From Bordetella genomosp. 4 (GTDB lineage: Bacteria; Pseudomonadota; Gammaproteobacteria; Burkholderiales; Burkholderiaceae_B): a stretch of DNA of 64,000 nt. How positions within the stretch are numbered: the first letter of the stretch is position 1; every line of letters begins with the position of its first letter. The stretch lies in contig NZ_NEVQ01000017.1 in assembly GCF_002261185.1 (NCBI RefSeq), positions 62,001-126,000 of the forward strand. Reading direction: 5' to 3'. Of the stretch, positions 44,982 through 53,984 are shown in pieces. The translations under genes and the position numbers were made by a program. The notes beneath the pieces were generated by a model. It saw only the letters and a program-made list of their open reading frames with translations. It had not been told where the DNA came from and did no database searches.

Positions 44982-46801
44982 GTATCGACTCCGGATATCG
45001 CATGTTCACCACGCGCCCCGAGATTCTGGGCACGTTTGGTGTCGTGACCTCGACTCACTGGCTGGCCAGCAGTGCTGGCATGGCGTTGCTGGAACGCGGC
45101 GGCAACGCGTTTGATGCGGCCGTGGCGGCTGGCTTTGTGCTGCAGGTCGTGGAACCGCACCTGGTAGGCCCGGCGGGTGAAGTGCCGGTGATTTTTCACT
45201 CGGTACGCACCGGCCGCACCGAGGTCTTGTGTGGCCAGGGCCCGACGCCAGCGGGCGCAACGCTGGAACACTACCGATCGCTCGGGCTGAACTTGATCCC
45301 CGGCAACGGCCTACTGCCCGCCGTCATCCCCGGCGCGTTTGATGCCTGGATGCTGATGCTGCGCGATCACGGCACGTTACGCGTACGCGATGTGCTCGAG
45401 CCGGCGATCTATTACGCCGAGCAAGGCCATCCGTTGATGCCGCGCATCGCCAACACCATTGCAAAGCTCAAGGATTTTTTTACCGCGCACTGGCCCACCA
45501 CCGCGCAGGTCTATCTGCCTGGCGGCAACGTGCCTGAGGCCCGCAAACTGTTTCGTAACCCGCGCCTGGCGCAAACCTGGCGCCGCGTATTGCGCGAGGC
45601 CGAAGCCGCCGGCAATGACCGCGAGCGTCAGATCGACGCGGCACGGGACGCGTTTTATCGCGGCTTTGTAGCCGAGGCCATTGACCAATATGCCCGCAAT
45701 AACGAGGTCATGGACGAGAGCGGCACGCCGCATCGCGGTGTCTTGACCGCGCAGGATATGGCCGGCTGGTCGGCGAGCTACGATACGCCGGCCACCTATG
45801 ACTATCATGGCTATACCGTTGCGAAAGCAGGCGTATGGAGCCAAGGCCCCGTCTTCCTGCAAACCCTGGCATTGCTCAAGGGGCTGGACCTGCGCCAGGC
45901 GGGGCCGAACGGCGCGGAATTCATTCATCACGTTACCGAGGCCATGAAGCTGGCGTTTGCCGATCGCGAAGCCTATTACGGCGACCCATCTTTTGTCGAT
46001 GTGCCCTTGGCGCATTTGCTGTCGGATGCCTATAACGACGAACGCCGCGTCTTGATTGGAGCGATGGCATCGCACGATCTGCAGCCCGGCCGCGTGCCCG
46101 GCTTCGATGCGCAGGTAGATCGGGTCATGGACGTCTTGTCGCGCCTGTCCAAGATCACACCCGTGGGCGCTCCGAGCAGCGAACCTACGCTGGCCGACAT
46201 GCGCGCCTCGGTCAAGCGCGGCGACACCACCCATGTCGATGTGATCGACCGCTGGGGCAACATGGTGTCGGCAACGCCATCAGGCGGATGGTTCCAATCA
46301 TCGCCCGTGATTCCGGAACTGGGATTCCCGCTCAATACGCGCGCGCAGATGTTCTGGCTGGAACCCGGCCTGCCTGGCACACTGGCCCCTGGAAAACGGC
46401 CACGCACGACGCTAACGCCATCGCTGGCCCTGCGCGACGGCAAGCCCTACATGGTGTTCGGCACACCTGGCGGCGACCAGCAAGAGCAGTGGCAATTGCT
46501 GCTGTTCTTGCGCCATGTCCATCATGGGCTGAATCTGCAGGAAGCCATCGACCAACCTATGTCGCACACGATGCACTTTCCGTCGTCGTTTTATCCGCGT
46601 GACCGCAAGCCGGGGCATCTGGCCGTAGAAACCTCGTTTGGCGCAGAGGTCATCGCAGATTTACGCGCCCGCGGGCACGTCATCGAAGAAGAACCTGAGT
46701 GGTCCACGGGACGCCTGACGGCTGCGACCCGGGACGAGGACGGTTTGCTGCATGCAGCGGCGACGGCCAGGCTGATGCAGGCGTATGCAGTAGGGAGATA
46801 G
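44978..46801 (+). CDS. Gamma-glutamyltransferase family protein
   Basis: A 607-residue N-terminal-nucleophile hydrolase that cleaves gamma-glutamyl bonds, classically of glutathione. The nucleophile region is KRGDTTHVDVIDRWGNMVSAT, with Thr417 as the first residue of the small subunit after autocleavage. The large-subunit signatures LERGGNAFDAAVAA and HHVTEAMKLAFADREAYYGD are present. No signal peptide is visible, unlike periplasmic E. coli Ggt, so the enzyme may be cytoplasmic. Translationally coupled to the binding-protein gene upstream. Confidence 0.92.
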   Translation: MSIDSGYRMFTTRPEILGTFGVVTSTHWLASSAGMALLERGGNAFDAAVAAGFVLQVVEPHLVGPAGEVPVIFHSVRTGRTEVLCGQGPTPAGATLEHYRSLGLNLIPGNGLLPAVIPGAFDAWMLMLRDHGTLRVRDVLEPAIYYAEQGHPLMPRIANTIAKLKDFFTAHWPTTAQVYLPGGNVPEARKLFRNPRLAQTWRRVLREAEAAGNDRERQIDAARDAFYRGFVAEAIDQYARNNEVMDESGTPHRGVLTAQDMAGWSASYDTPATYDYHGYTVAKAGVWSQGPVFLQTLALLKGLDLRQAGPNGAEFIHHVTEAMKLAFADREAYYGDPSFVDVPLAHLLSDAYNDERRVLIGAMASHDLQPGRVPGFDAQVDRVMDVLSRLSKITPVGAPSSEPTLADMRASVKRGDTTHVDVIDRWGNMVSATPSGGWFQSSPVIPELGFPLNTRAQMFWLEPGLPGTLAPGKRPRTTLTPSLALRDGKPYMVFGTPGGDQQEQWQLLLFLRHVHHGLNLQEAIDQPMSHTMHFPSSFYPRDRKPGHLAVETSFGAEVIADLRARGHVIEEEPEWSTGRLTAATRDEDGLLHAAATARLMQAYAVGR

Positions 46802-46825
46802 CGGCGGGCCGGACAGGCAGATACC

Positions 46826-47740
46826 TTATCGGGCCAATGGAGGGAGCAAGCTGCCCTCCATCACCACCACCGCCTGCCCCGCAACATTCGCCCATATACC
46901 ATCAGGGCGGTGCTCAGCACGCGCGAGCAATAAACTCGCGCGTCCCATATCCACCCCTTGCCCCACGCGCAACCGCAATGTGCCGTCGCCACGCAATGAC
47001 GCCCGCAATGCCGTTGCCGCGACGGTCGCGCTGCCCGTGGCGGGGTCTTCCGTCATGCGGCCCGTGAACATACGCGCCTGTATATCTGTGGGGCTATCAA
47101 TCGTATCTGCAGCAGTGTCCGTCGTGTAGGCATAGATGGATTTCGCGCCATCCAAGGGCAACAAGGCCGCATACTCGTTCGCATCCGGCACGATGCGGCG
47201 CAACGCATCACGGCTGGCAAGCTGAGCAATCAAAAAAGGCGCTCCCACCGATGCCACCTGAGGAACGTGCTCGGACACCTCGATATCTGAGACATTCAGC
47301 CTCAACGCACGTGCTACAGATTCGACCGGCACCTTGCTGCCCAGCGATAAAGGTTGTGGCGCCAACAGCTCCGCACCATCGATACCCTGCTCGCCGCGCG
47401 CGAGCGAAATCCGCACCAGCCCTGCGATTTCCTCAAACACGAATTCATCCGGCACAACACGGCCGGCGATAGCCAGCTCGCGAGCCAGGACCACCGCTGT
47501 GCCAATGTTCGGATGCCCAGCAAACGGCATTTCTCGATCAGGCGTGAAAATCCTGACCCAAGCCGTATTCGCAGGATCCTTTGGCGGCAGGACAAAACTG
47601 GTTTCTGAATAATTGAATTCCCGAGCGATGATCTGCATTTGCTCGGTACTCAGGCCCTCGGCGTCCAACACAACGGCCAAAGGATTGCCGCAATAAGCCT
47701 GGCTGGTAAAAACATCGGCGGTAACGTAACGGTAGCGCAT
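46826..47740 (-). CDS. PhzF-family isomerase/epimerase-like protein
   Basis: A 304-residue protein of the PhzF fold (two diaminopimelate-epimerase-like halves). N-terminal YVTADVFTSQAYCGNPLAVVLDAEGL with the conserved Asn-Pro-Leu, the active-site Glu in FNYSETSFVLPP, FAGHPNIGTAVVL, and the second-half motif TEDPATGSATVA. PhzF itself isomerises a phenazine precursor, but most members have unknown substrates; no other phenazine gene is here. Single gene, convergent with the gamma-glutamyltransferase gene. Confidence 0.9.
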   Translation of the reverse strand: MRYRYVTADVFTSQAYCGNPLAVVLDAEGLSTEQMQIIAREFNYSETSFVLPPKDPANTAWVRIFTPDREMPFAGHPNIGTAVVLARELAIAGRVVPDEFVFEEIAGLVRISLARGEQGIDGAELLAPQPLSLGSKVPVESVARALRLNVSDIEVSEHVPQVASVGAPFLIAQLASRDALRRIVPDANEYAALLPLDGAKSIYAYTTDTAADTIDSPTDIQARMFTGRMTEDPATGSATVAATALRASLRGDGTLRLRVGQGVDMGRASLLLARAEHRPDGIWANVAGQAVVVMEGSLLPPLAR

Positions 47741-47849
47741 GCAATTTCTCGTGTGATTGATGCGAGACAGTATATGGGAGCGGGCTACGCCGAGACAGAC
47801 ACAGAATGGATAGATTTAGACCATAACAGCGACACAGCATCAAGCAGGA

Positions 47850-48218
47850 TTACGCTGCCCGCCGCATTAAATGCATATCCACATGAATATCAACGTAAGG
47901 ACAAAACAAAGCCCCTAGCTCCGTACGTTCTAACAATCCAAGCGCTACAAGAGCACTTGCATCCTCATGCACACGCTTCACGTCTCGCCCTAGACGGCGA
48001 GCCAACTCACGTACACCGACCACTCCCTCACCCAGCAACTCCGTAATCAATGCCCACCGTCTCTCTGTTAAATGAGAAAAGAACGCACCCGCGCTCTCAA
48101 AGTTCAACACCTCACCCTGATAACGCTTTTCCCGGAGCCCAGCCTTGGCCTGGGCCGCAGCGCCGCGCAATGCGGCCTTCCAATCCGAGTCGATAGTGAT
48201 AGTTAGTTTACGACCCAT
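47850..48218 (-). CDS. Winged-helix antitoxin of a TumE-type toxin-antitoxin pair
   Basis: A 122-residue DNA-binding protein of the HVO_A0114/TumA-like group: an N-terminal beta strand (GRKLTITIDSDWKAALRGAA), then a MarR-type winged helix (RRWALITELLGEGVVGVRELARRLGRDVKRVHEDASALVALGLLE). It starts 11 nt inside the upstream TumE-like gene, so the pair is translationally coupled, toxin gene first. The antitoxin should bind the toxin and repress its own promoter. The assignment depends on the partner gene as much as on its own fold. Confidence 0.82.
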   Translation of the reverse strand: MGRKLTITIDSDWKAALRGAAAQAKAGLREKRYQGEVLNFESAGAFFSHLTERRWALITELLGEGVVGVRELARRLGRDVKRVHEDASALVALGLLERTELGALFCPYVDIHVDMHLMRRAA

Positions 48219-48543
48219 GGTGCCTCTCATTCTTGTAGCGTTCGACATGTGCAAGAAAATCCTCGACCAACTGATCAATACTCACAAAATCATAAGGAAT
48301 TTCTCGGCCGCATAAGTGGCAATGGTCACCCTTACCGCGCTCATTATCAAATCCAACGACGCGTTCATTATTGGCGATGTAAACGAGCCTGTACTTGACT
48401 GTATGCAGACAGGGCGCGACAGGACGAGGTACCTGCCACACTACGATTTGAATGATAGCCCCATCATCATCCACAGACTTGAAATCAATGATAAGTTGTG
48501 ATGCCTTGTTGTCAATCAAGCCAACAACCGAAAATGTTGTCAA
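48208..48543 (-). CDS. TumE-family (DUF6516) toxin
   Basis: A protein of up to 111 residues with the TumE/DUF6516 core DDGAIIQIVVWQVPRPV, LHTVKYRLVYI, VVGFDNERGKGDHCH and a Cys-x2-Cys variant HCHLCGRE, ending in a helix. The family acts as the toxin of chromosomal toxin-antitoxin pairs; its target is not stated here. No ATG is available: TTG at 48543 gives full length, TTG 48519 and a GTG at about 48474 are alternatives, none with a ribosome-binding site. The first codons overlap a direct repeat that looks like an operator, so a later start is plausible. Confidence 0.8.
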   Translation of the reverse strand: MTTFSVVGLIDNKASQLIIDFKSVDDDGAIIQIVVWQVPRPVAPCLHTVKYRLVYIANNERVVGFDNERGKGDHCHLCGREIPYDFVSIDQLVEDFLAHVERYKNERHHGS

Positions 48544-48568
48544 TTACGCCAACAGCGGTACTGTTGGC
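48507..48568. repeat. Direct and inverted repeats at the toxin-antitoxin promoter
   Basis: TGTTGTCAATCAAGCCAACAACCG (48507-48530) recurs as a 20/24 match at 48535-48558, 28 bp apart. The second copy also enters a perfect inverted repeat GCCAACAG-CGGTA-CTGTTGGC (48548-48568). Together they make three spaced GCCAACA half-sites at the start of the TumE operon, as expected for conditional cooperative autoregulation. Confidence 0.6.
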
Positions 48569-48660
48569 AAAGCAACACTCCATCACAAATGTGGCAACGG
48601 GCTGCCAAACACTAGAAAATCAGACTGACAGCGTCGTGATCGCGCCGCAGCCCACGGCCG

Positions 48661-49365
48661 CTACCTCACCGTCACATAATCCGGATAGCGTGCGCAGATA
48701 TCCTCGATCTGACTCAGCGTGCCTGACAGATGCTCGCGCAATGCCGCCTGTGCGCCAGTGACATCCTGGTGGGCAATGGCATCCAATATGCGTTGATGAT
48801 CGCGCAGGATGCGATCGGCTTTGCCGGCTTCGGGTAGATGCAGGCGGCGCAGGCGATCGACGTGGCCGCTATAGCGTTGCTCCAGTTCCCACAATGCCCC
48901 TACGCCGGCGGCCTGGTGCATATCCTGGTGAAACGCCTGGTCCGCGGCCATGAAAGCGGGATAGCGCTCAGCGACACGATTGGCATGCTGGACGTCGATG
49001 TGTGCCTGTAGTCGGTCAATCAACGCAGGATCCTCGCGTGTCGCGAGTACGCGCACGATTTCCAGCTCGAGGGACAGCCGTAAAAAATGCGCCTGCCGAG
49101 CAGCAGCGATATCGATACGGCTGACAGCCGTTGTGTGCTGCGGATAAATGTCCACCAGCCCTTCATCGCGCAATTGACTGAGCGCATCGCGAATCGGCGT
49201 CTGGCTCAACCCGAATGCCTCGGCCAGCTCGACGCGCGCCAGCGGCGCGCCCGGCTTTAACTCCATCGACACAATGAGTTCGCGCAGCTTTTCGAACACC
49301 TGCGGCGCCGCATGGCGGGAACGGTCCAGGCGCAGATCGATGGGCAGCGTTGACGATCGGGTCAT
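48661..49365 (-). CDS. GntR-family (FCD) regulator of the sugar-acid module
   Basis: A 234-residue repressor: winged helix (ELKPGAPLARVELAEAFGLSQTPIRDALSQLRDEGLV) and FCD domain (HFLRLSLELEIVRVLATRED, MAADQAFHQDMHQAAGVGALW, LRDHQRILDAIAHQD) with the His residues used for metal/effector binding. Divergent from the dehydratase gene; the 104-bp spacer holds a perfect 16-bp palindrome that is its likely operator. It should respond to a sugar acid. Confidence 0.92.
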   Translation of the reverse strand: MTRSSTLPIDLRLDRSRHAAPQVFEKLRELIVSMELKPGAPLARVELAEAFGLSQTPIRDALSQLRDEGLVDIYPQHTTAVSRIDIAAARQAHFLRLSLELEIVRVLATREDPALIDRLQAHIDVQHANRVAERYPAFMAADQAFHQDMHQAAGVGALWELEQRYSGHVDRLRRLHLPEAGKADRILRDHQRILDAIAHQDVTGAQAALREHLSGTLSQIEDICARYPDYVTVR

Positions 49366-49418
49366 AGGCGAAAAAAGGAAAGATGGCCGGATTGTACCGG
49401 TCGGTTGATTCATTGACG

Positions 49419-49434
49419 CACTAATATATTAGTG
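49419..49434. promoter_or_regulatory. Perfect 16-bp palindrome, candidate GntR operator
   Basis: CACTAATATATTAGTG lies in the 104-bp spacer between the divergent GntR gene and the dehydratase gene, 35 nt before the dehydratase ATG. FCD-type GntR proteins bind short, A/T-rich palindromes of this size, so one site could control both directions. Confidence 0.7.
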
Positions 49435-49469
49435 TTTTAATCGCCAAAACAGCAAGGGAGACCTAACTC

Positions 49470-51203
49470 ATGACCCGCTCTTACGAAGACCTGCGCAGTG
49501 CGCGCTGGATGGCGCACGACGATCTGCGCTCGTTTGGCCATCGCTCGCGCATGATGCAAATGGGCTATGGCCCGCAGGACTGGGCCGGCCGTCCGATCAT
49601 CGCCATCATCAATACCTGGTCGGACCTGAACCCCTGTCACAGCCATTTCAAGCAGCGCGTCGACGACGTCAAGCGCGGCATTTTCCAGGCGGGCGGTTTC
49701 CCGGTCGAACTGCCGGCGATTTCCGTATCGGAATCGTTCGTCAAGCCGACCACCATGCTGTATCGCAATTTCCTGGCGATGGAAACCGAAGAACTGCTGC
49801 GCAGCCATCCGGTAGACGGCGCCGTGCTGATGGGCGGCTGTGATAAATCCACCCCTGGTCTGCTGATGGGCGCGTTCAGCGCCAACCTACCCTGTGTCTA
49901 TCTGCCTGCCGGCCCGATGCTGCGCGGCAACTGGAAAGGCAAGATCCTGGGTTCCGGCTCCGACGCCTGGAAACTGTGGGACGAGCGCCGTGCCGGCAAC
50001 ATCACCAAGGAGGACTGGACCGAAGTCGAAGGCGGTATCGCGCGCAGCTACGGGACCTGCATGACGATGGGCACGGCCAGCACGATGACGGCGATTGCCG
50101 AAGCGATCGGAATGACCTTGCCGGGCGCCTCGTCGATCCCCGCCGCCGACGTGAACCACATGCGTATGTCGGCCGAATGCGGCCGCCGCGTGGTGGAAAT
50201 GGTGTGGGAAGACCAGACGCCGCAGAAAATCCTCTCGGTGGCCTCGTTCAAGAACGCCATCAACGTGGCCATGGCCATGGGCTGCTCGACCAACGCGATC
50301 GTGCACTTGGTCGCCATGTCGCGCCGTGCGGGTTGCGCCGTCGGTCTGGACGATTTTGACGCCGCCAGCCGCAAGGTCCCGGTGATCGCCAACATCCGTC
50401 CCAGCGGCGACAAATATTTGATGGAAGACTTCTACTACGCGGGCGGCCTGCCCGGCCTGATGACGCGGCTGGCGAAAGACCACCTGGACCTGTCCGCGAT
50501 GACGGTCTCTGGGCGGACGCTCGGTGAAAACCTGGAGGGTGCCGGCGTCTATAACGACGACGTGATTCGTCCACTGGATAACGCCATCTATGACGAAGGC
50601 GCGCTCGCCGTCCTCAAAGGCAACCTGGCCCCCGACGGCTGCGTGATCAAGCCCAGCGCCTGCGCCCCGCAATTCCTGCAGCATACCGGCCCGGCATTGG
50701 TGTTCGACGACTACCCCAGCATGAAGGCCGCCGTGGACGACGAGAACCTGGACGTCACCGCCGATCACATCATGATCCTGCGCAATGCCGGCCCGCAAGG
50801 CGGCCCGGGCATGCCGGAATGGGGCATGCTGCCGATCCCGACCAAGCTCGTCAAACAGGGCGTGCGCGACATGCTGCGTCTGTCCGATGCCCGCATGAGC
50901 GGCACCAGCTATGGCGCGTGTATTCTGCATGCGGCGCCGGAATCCTACATCGGCGGTCCCTTGGCCCTGGTACGCACGGGCGACCTGATCACGGTGGACG
51001 TGCCGAACCGCACGATTCATCTGAACATCAGCGATGAGGAAATGGCAGCGCGCCGCGCAGCCTGGACGCCTCCGCCCAAGCGTTACGAGCGTGGCTACGG
51101 CTGGATGTATTCCAAACACATCCTGCAGGCCAATGAAGGCTGCGATTTTGATTTCCTGGAAACGAGCTTTGGCGAACCGGTGCCCGAGCCCAGTATTTTC
51201 TGA
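49470..51203 (+). CDS. IlvD/Edd family sugar-acid dehydratase (L-arabonate dehydratase type)
   Basis: A 577-residue iron-sulfur dehydratase that turns an aldonic acid into its 2-keto-3-deoxy derivative. Family signatures: TWSDLNPCHSHF, GGCDKSTPGLLMGA with a cluster-ligand Cys, GTCMTMGTASTM, AMGCSTNAIVHL, SDARMSGTSYGACILHAAPE. Length and the FGHRSRMMQMGYGPQDWAGRP start fit the sugar-acid (arabonate/xylonate) branch rather than biosynthetic IlvD. Preceded by a good ribosome-binding site (GGGAG) and controlled by the adjacent GntR. Exact sugar unknown. Confidence 0.9.
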   Translation: MTRSYEDLRSARWMAHDDLRSFGHRSRMMQMGYGPQDWAGRPIIAIINTWSDLNPCHSHFKQRVDDVKRGIFQAGGFPVELPAISVSESFVKPTTMLYRNFLAMETEELLRSHPVDGAVLMGGCDKSTPGLLMGAFSANLPCVYLPAGPMLRGNWKGKILGSGSDAWKLWDERRAGNITKEDWTEVEGGIARSYGTCMTMGTASTMTAIAEAIGMTLPGASSIPAADVNHMRMSAECGRRVVEMVWEDQTPQKILSVASFKNAINVAMAMGCSTNAIVHLVAMSRRAGCAVGLDDFDAASRKVPVIANIRPSGDKYLMEDFYYAGGLPGLMTRLAKDHLDLSAMTVSGRTLGENLEGAGVYNDDVIRPLDNAIYDEGALAVLKGNLAPDGCVIKPSACAPQFLQHTGPALVFDDYPSMKAAVDDENLDVTADHIMILRNAGPQGGPGMPEWGMLPIPTKLVKQGVRDMLRLSDARMSGTSYGACILHAAPESYIGGPLALVRTGDLITVDVPNRTIHLNISDEEMAARRAAWTPPPKRYERGYGWMYSKHILQANEGCDFDFLETSFGEPVPEPSIF

Positions 51204-51306
51204 TTTTGCCCGCGCCAGCTGTTGAGGTCGGTTGGATCCATCGCAACGGCCTCACAGCTCTCGCGCCCGACCTTATAAGCCTGACCTGATAACTTTAGAG
51301 ACATCA

Positions 51307-52026
51307 ATGACCACCCTATCCGATACCACCCGCAGCATCCTGCAGGGCGTCAGCACCGCCACCTTGTGCACCGCGCTTTTCAAGCGTGGCCTGCGCAATC
51401 AATTCATCCAGGACGTGCGTCCGCTGAACCCCAAGCTGCCCAACATGGTCGGCCCGGCCTTCACGCTGCGCTACATCCCTGCGCGCGAAGACCTGAACAC
51501 CATCAAAGTGTTTGAAGACCGCGGCCATCCGCAACGCGTGGCCGTGGAAACCTGCCCCGCGGGTGCGGTGATGGTGATCGATAGCCGCAAAGACGCGCGC
51601 GCCGCCTCGGCAGGCTCTATCCTGGTGACGCGCCTCATGAAACGCGGCGTAGCGGGAGTAGTTACCGATGGCGGTTTCCGCGATTCGCCCGAGATCGCCA
51701 ATCTGGAGATCCCCGCCTATCACAACCGCCCATCTGCCCCGACGAACCTGACGCTGCACCAAGCCCTGGACATTAATGTGCCCATCGGCTGCGGCGACGT
51801 AGCCGTGTTCCCTGGCGACATCGTGGTCGGTGACGGCGAAGGCGTGGTCATCATCCCCGCGGACATTGCCGACGACATCGCTAAGGAAGCCCACGAAATG
51901 ACGGCGTTCGAAGATTTCGTCACCAGCGAAGTCCAAGGCGGCCGCAGCATCCTGGGCCTGTACCCGCCCACCGATCCGCAAACTCGCGAACAATTCGCCG
52001 CCTGGCGCGCGAAAAACGGGCGCTGA
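51307..52026 (+). CDS. RraA-like aldolase/decarboxylase family protein
   Basis: A 239-residue protein of the RraA/HMG-aldolase fold. AGAVMVIDSR, GVAGVVTDGGFRDSPEI (the Gly...Arg-Asp metal/pyruvate-binding motif) and VVGDGEGVVIIPADIADDIA are present. Regulators of RNase E (RraA proper) are about 160 residues; this longer form beside a sugar-acid dehydratase more likely acts as a metal-dependent retro-aldolase or decarboxylase on the dehydratase product. It begins 103 bp after the dehydratase gene. Confidence 0.85.
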   Translation: MTTLSDTTRSILQGVSTATLCTALFKRGLRNQFIQDVRPLNPKLPNMVGPAFTLRYIPAREDLNTIKVFEDRGHPQRVAVETCPAGAVMVIDSRKDARAASAGSILVTRLMKRGVAGVVTDGGFRDSPEIANLEIPAYHNRPSAPTNLTLHQALDINVPIGCGDVAVFPGDIVVGDGEGVVIIPADIADDIAKEAHEMTAFEDFVTSEVQGGRSILGLYPPTDPQTREQFAAWRAKNGR

Positions 52027-52288
52027 AACCCGTCGTCGGCCTGCTGATTGTTGAATTGCGATGACGACCGGCAGGCCGCAGCAAGGCCCGTCAATGCCCT
52101 GCCCGCAGCAGTAACAATAAAAGCCTCACGCCACGCCGTCCCCCATTCCCAAGAGACCCGGCACAGGCAGCGACAAGCAGCAGCATTGACCTAGTAAGCA
52201 CGCAGTATCCCCGCCGATCACTCGGCCAGTGCCTGTCATTTCCTCGACGGCACCCACGCTCGTCCTATAAAACCATACGGAGACAACC

Positions 52289-53278
52289 ATGAACCTCACC
52301 CGACGCCGTCATCTGGTGTTAACACTGTCCGCTGCTGCCCTGGCGACTTGCGGTCTGCCCGCGCAAGCCGCGGACTGGCCGACCGAGAAACCGATTTCGT
52401 ATGTCGTACCCTTTACCGTGGGCGGCTCCACCGATGTGGTGGGCCGCCTGTTGGCGCAGAAGCTCGCCGAGCGCTTGAAACAGAACGTGGTCGTGGAAAA
52501 CAAGCCCGGCGCGGCAGGCGGCATCGGCGCGAGCTACGTAGCCAAGGCCACGCCCGACGGCTACACCCTGTTTGGCGGCACCATCAGCACCCACGCCATC
52601 AACGCCAGCCTGTACAAAAATCTGCGCTACGACCCGGTCAAAGACTTTGAGCCGGTATCGCTGGTCGCCACGTTGCCCAACGTGTTGCTGGTGGATCCCA
52701 ATCTGGGCGTGAATTCCGTCGCGGATCTGATCGCACTGCTCAAACGCGATCCGACCAAGCGGACCTTTGCCTCGTCCGGACAAGGCACGTCGACCCATCT
52801 GGCCGGCGAACTGTTCGCAGACACGATTGGCGTGCCGCTCACCCATGTGCCCTATAAGGGTACCCCGCCTGCCATGGTGGATGTATCCGCGGGCGCGGTG
52901 ACTTTCATGTTCGACCAGATGACGGCCGCCCTGCCCTTGCTGCAGAACGGCAAGCTCAAACTGCTGGCCGTGACAACGCCAAAACGCATCGCGCTGGCCC
53001 CCGATACGCCCACCATGGAAGAAGCCGGCGTAAAAGGATTCCAGATGGCGTCATGGCAGGCGGTGTACGCCCCCAAAGGCACGCCCAAGCCGATCGTCGA
53101 CCGCCTGTCCCAGGAAATCGCCACCATCCTGAAAGAACCCGATGTCCAGGAAAAACTGGGTAAAACCATGGGGATGGAATTGGTAGGCAGCAGCCCGGAA
53201 GCCCTGCGCGATCTGATGGCGGCGGAAATCCCGCGCTGGGCGGAGGTGGTCAAAAAATCAGGCGCCAGTGTCGATTAA
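52289..53278 (+). CDS. Bug-type tripartite tricarboxylate transporter substrate-binding protein
   Basis: A 329-residue periplasmic receptor with a signal peptide (ends CGLPAQAA) and the Bug-family pattern PISYVVPFTVGGSTDVVGRLLAQKLAERL, VVENKPGAAGGIGASYVAKA, PDGYTL and HVPYKGTPPAMVDVSAG. Such receptors are greatly expanded in Bordetella relatives and usually bind carboxylates. It likely binds the sugar acid degraded by the two preceding enzymes; no TctA/TctB membrane genes are here. The 262-bp gap before it (52027-52288) shows no gene. Confidence 0.95.
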   Translation: MNLTRRRHLVLTLSAAALATCGLPAQAADWPTEKPISYVVPFTVGGSTDVVGRLLAQKLAERLKQNVVVENKPGAAGGIGASYVAKATPDGYTLFGGTISTHAINASLYKNLRYDPVKDFEPVSLVATLPNVLLVDPNLGVNSVADLIALLKRDPTKRTFASSGQGTSTHLAGELFADTIGVPLTHVPYKGTPPAMVDVSAGAVTFMFDQMTAALPLLQNGKLKLLAVTTPKRIALAPDTPTMEEAGVKGFQMASWQAVYAPKGTPKPIVDRLSQEIATILKEPDVQEKLGKTMGMELVGSSPEALRDLMAAEIPRWAEVVKKSGASVD

Positions 53279-53479
53279 CCGGACGCTCACGCCATCTCTC
53301 AAGCCGTGGCTTTGGCGCCCGGGGATACATCCGGGTGTTATAGGCCACCCGCCCCCTTTCGGCCCCGCCAGCGGCAATCGGATAAAAAAAGTCACTTCGT
53401 TTGTCGATCTGGATGTCTATCATTCGTCGTAGGGATAGAACCCTGCCAATCCGGCAGGGGCACCTTTCAGGAGCCCGCC

Positions 53480-53968
53480 ATGGCCACTGTCAAGCCCATA
53501 CCCGAAGACATGCATACCGTGACCCCTCACCTGATTTGCGAGGGGGCAGCCGAAGCCATCGCCTTTTACGTCAAGGCTTTCAATGCGGTCGAACTTGCCC
53601 GCCTGCCGGGCCCTGACGGCAGAATCATGCACGCGATGATACAAATCGGAGACTCCAAAATCATGCTGGCCGACGCGTTTTCCGAATGCGGCGCCATGAG
53701 CCCCAAAGGGCTGAAGGACTCGCCGGTATATCTGCATATCTACGTCGAAGACGTCGATGCCGCCATGGCGCAAGCCGAGGCCGCCGGCGCAAAGATCACC
53801 ATGCCGGCGATGGATATGTTCTGGGGAGACCGTTACGGACAGCTGACGGATCCCGTCGGACACCGCTGGTCGATGGCGACACATAAACAGGATCTGACGC
53901 CGGAACAGATCCAGGAGGCAATGCGCGCAGCGTTTTCCGAAATGAACAAGAATCAGGTTCCGGTCTGA
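53480..53968 (+). CDS. VOC-family protein, PhnB-like glyoxalase fold
   Basis: A 162-residue vicinal-oxygen-chelate protein: TPHLICEGAAEAIAFYVKAF, MHAMIQIGDSKIMLAD, YLHIYVEDVDAAMAQAEAAG, MFWGDRYGQLTDPVGHRWSMATH. This is the PhnB-like (YCII-type) two-module fold, often of unknown substrate. ATG 53480 has CAGGAG just upstream. Single gene, convergent with the amidotransferase. Confidence 0.9.
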   Translation: MATVKPIPEDMHTVTPHLICEGAAEAIAFYVKAFNAVELARLPGPDGRIMHAMIQIGDSKIMLADAFSECGAMSPKGLKDSPVYLHIYVEDVDAAMAQAEAAGAKITMPAMDMFWGDRYGQLTDPVGHRWSMATHKQDLTPEQIQEAMRAAFSEMNKNQVPV

Positions 53969-53984
53969 TTCGATGGTTCGCCGC

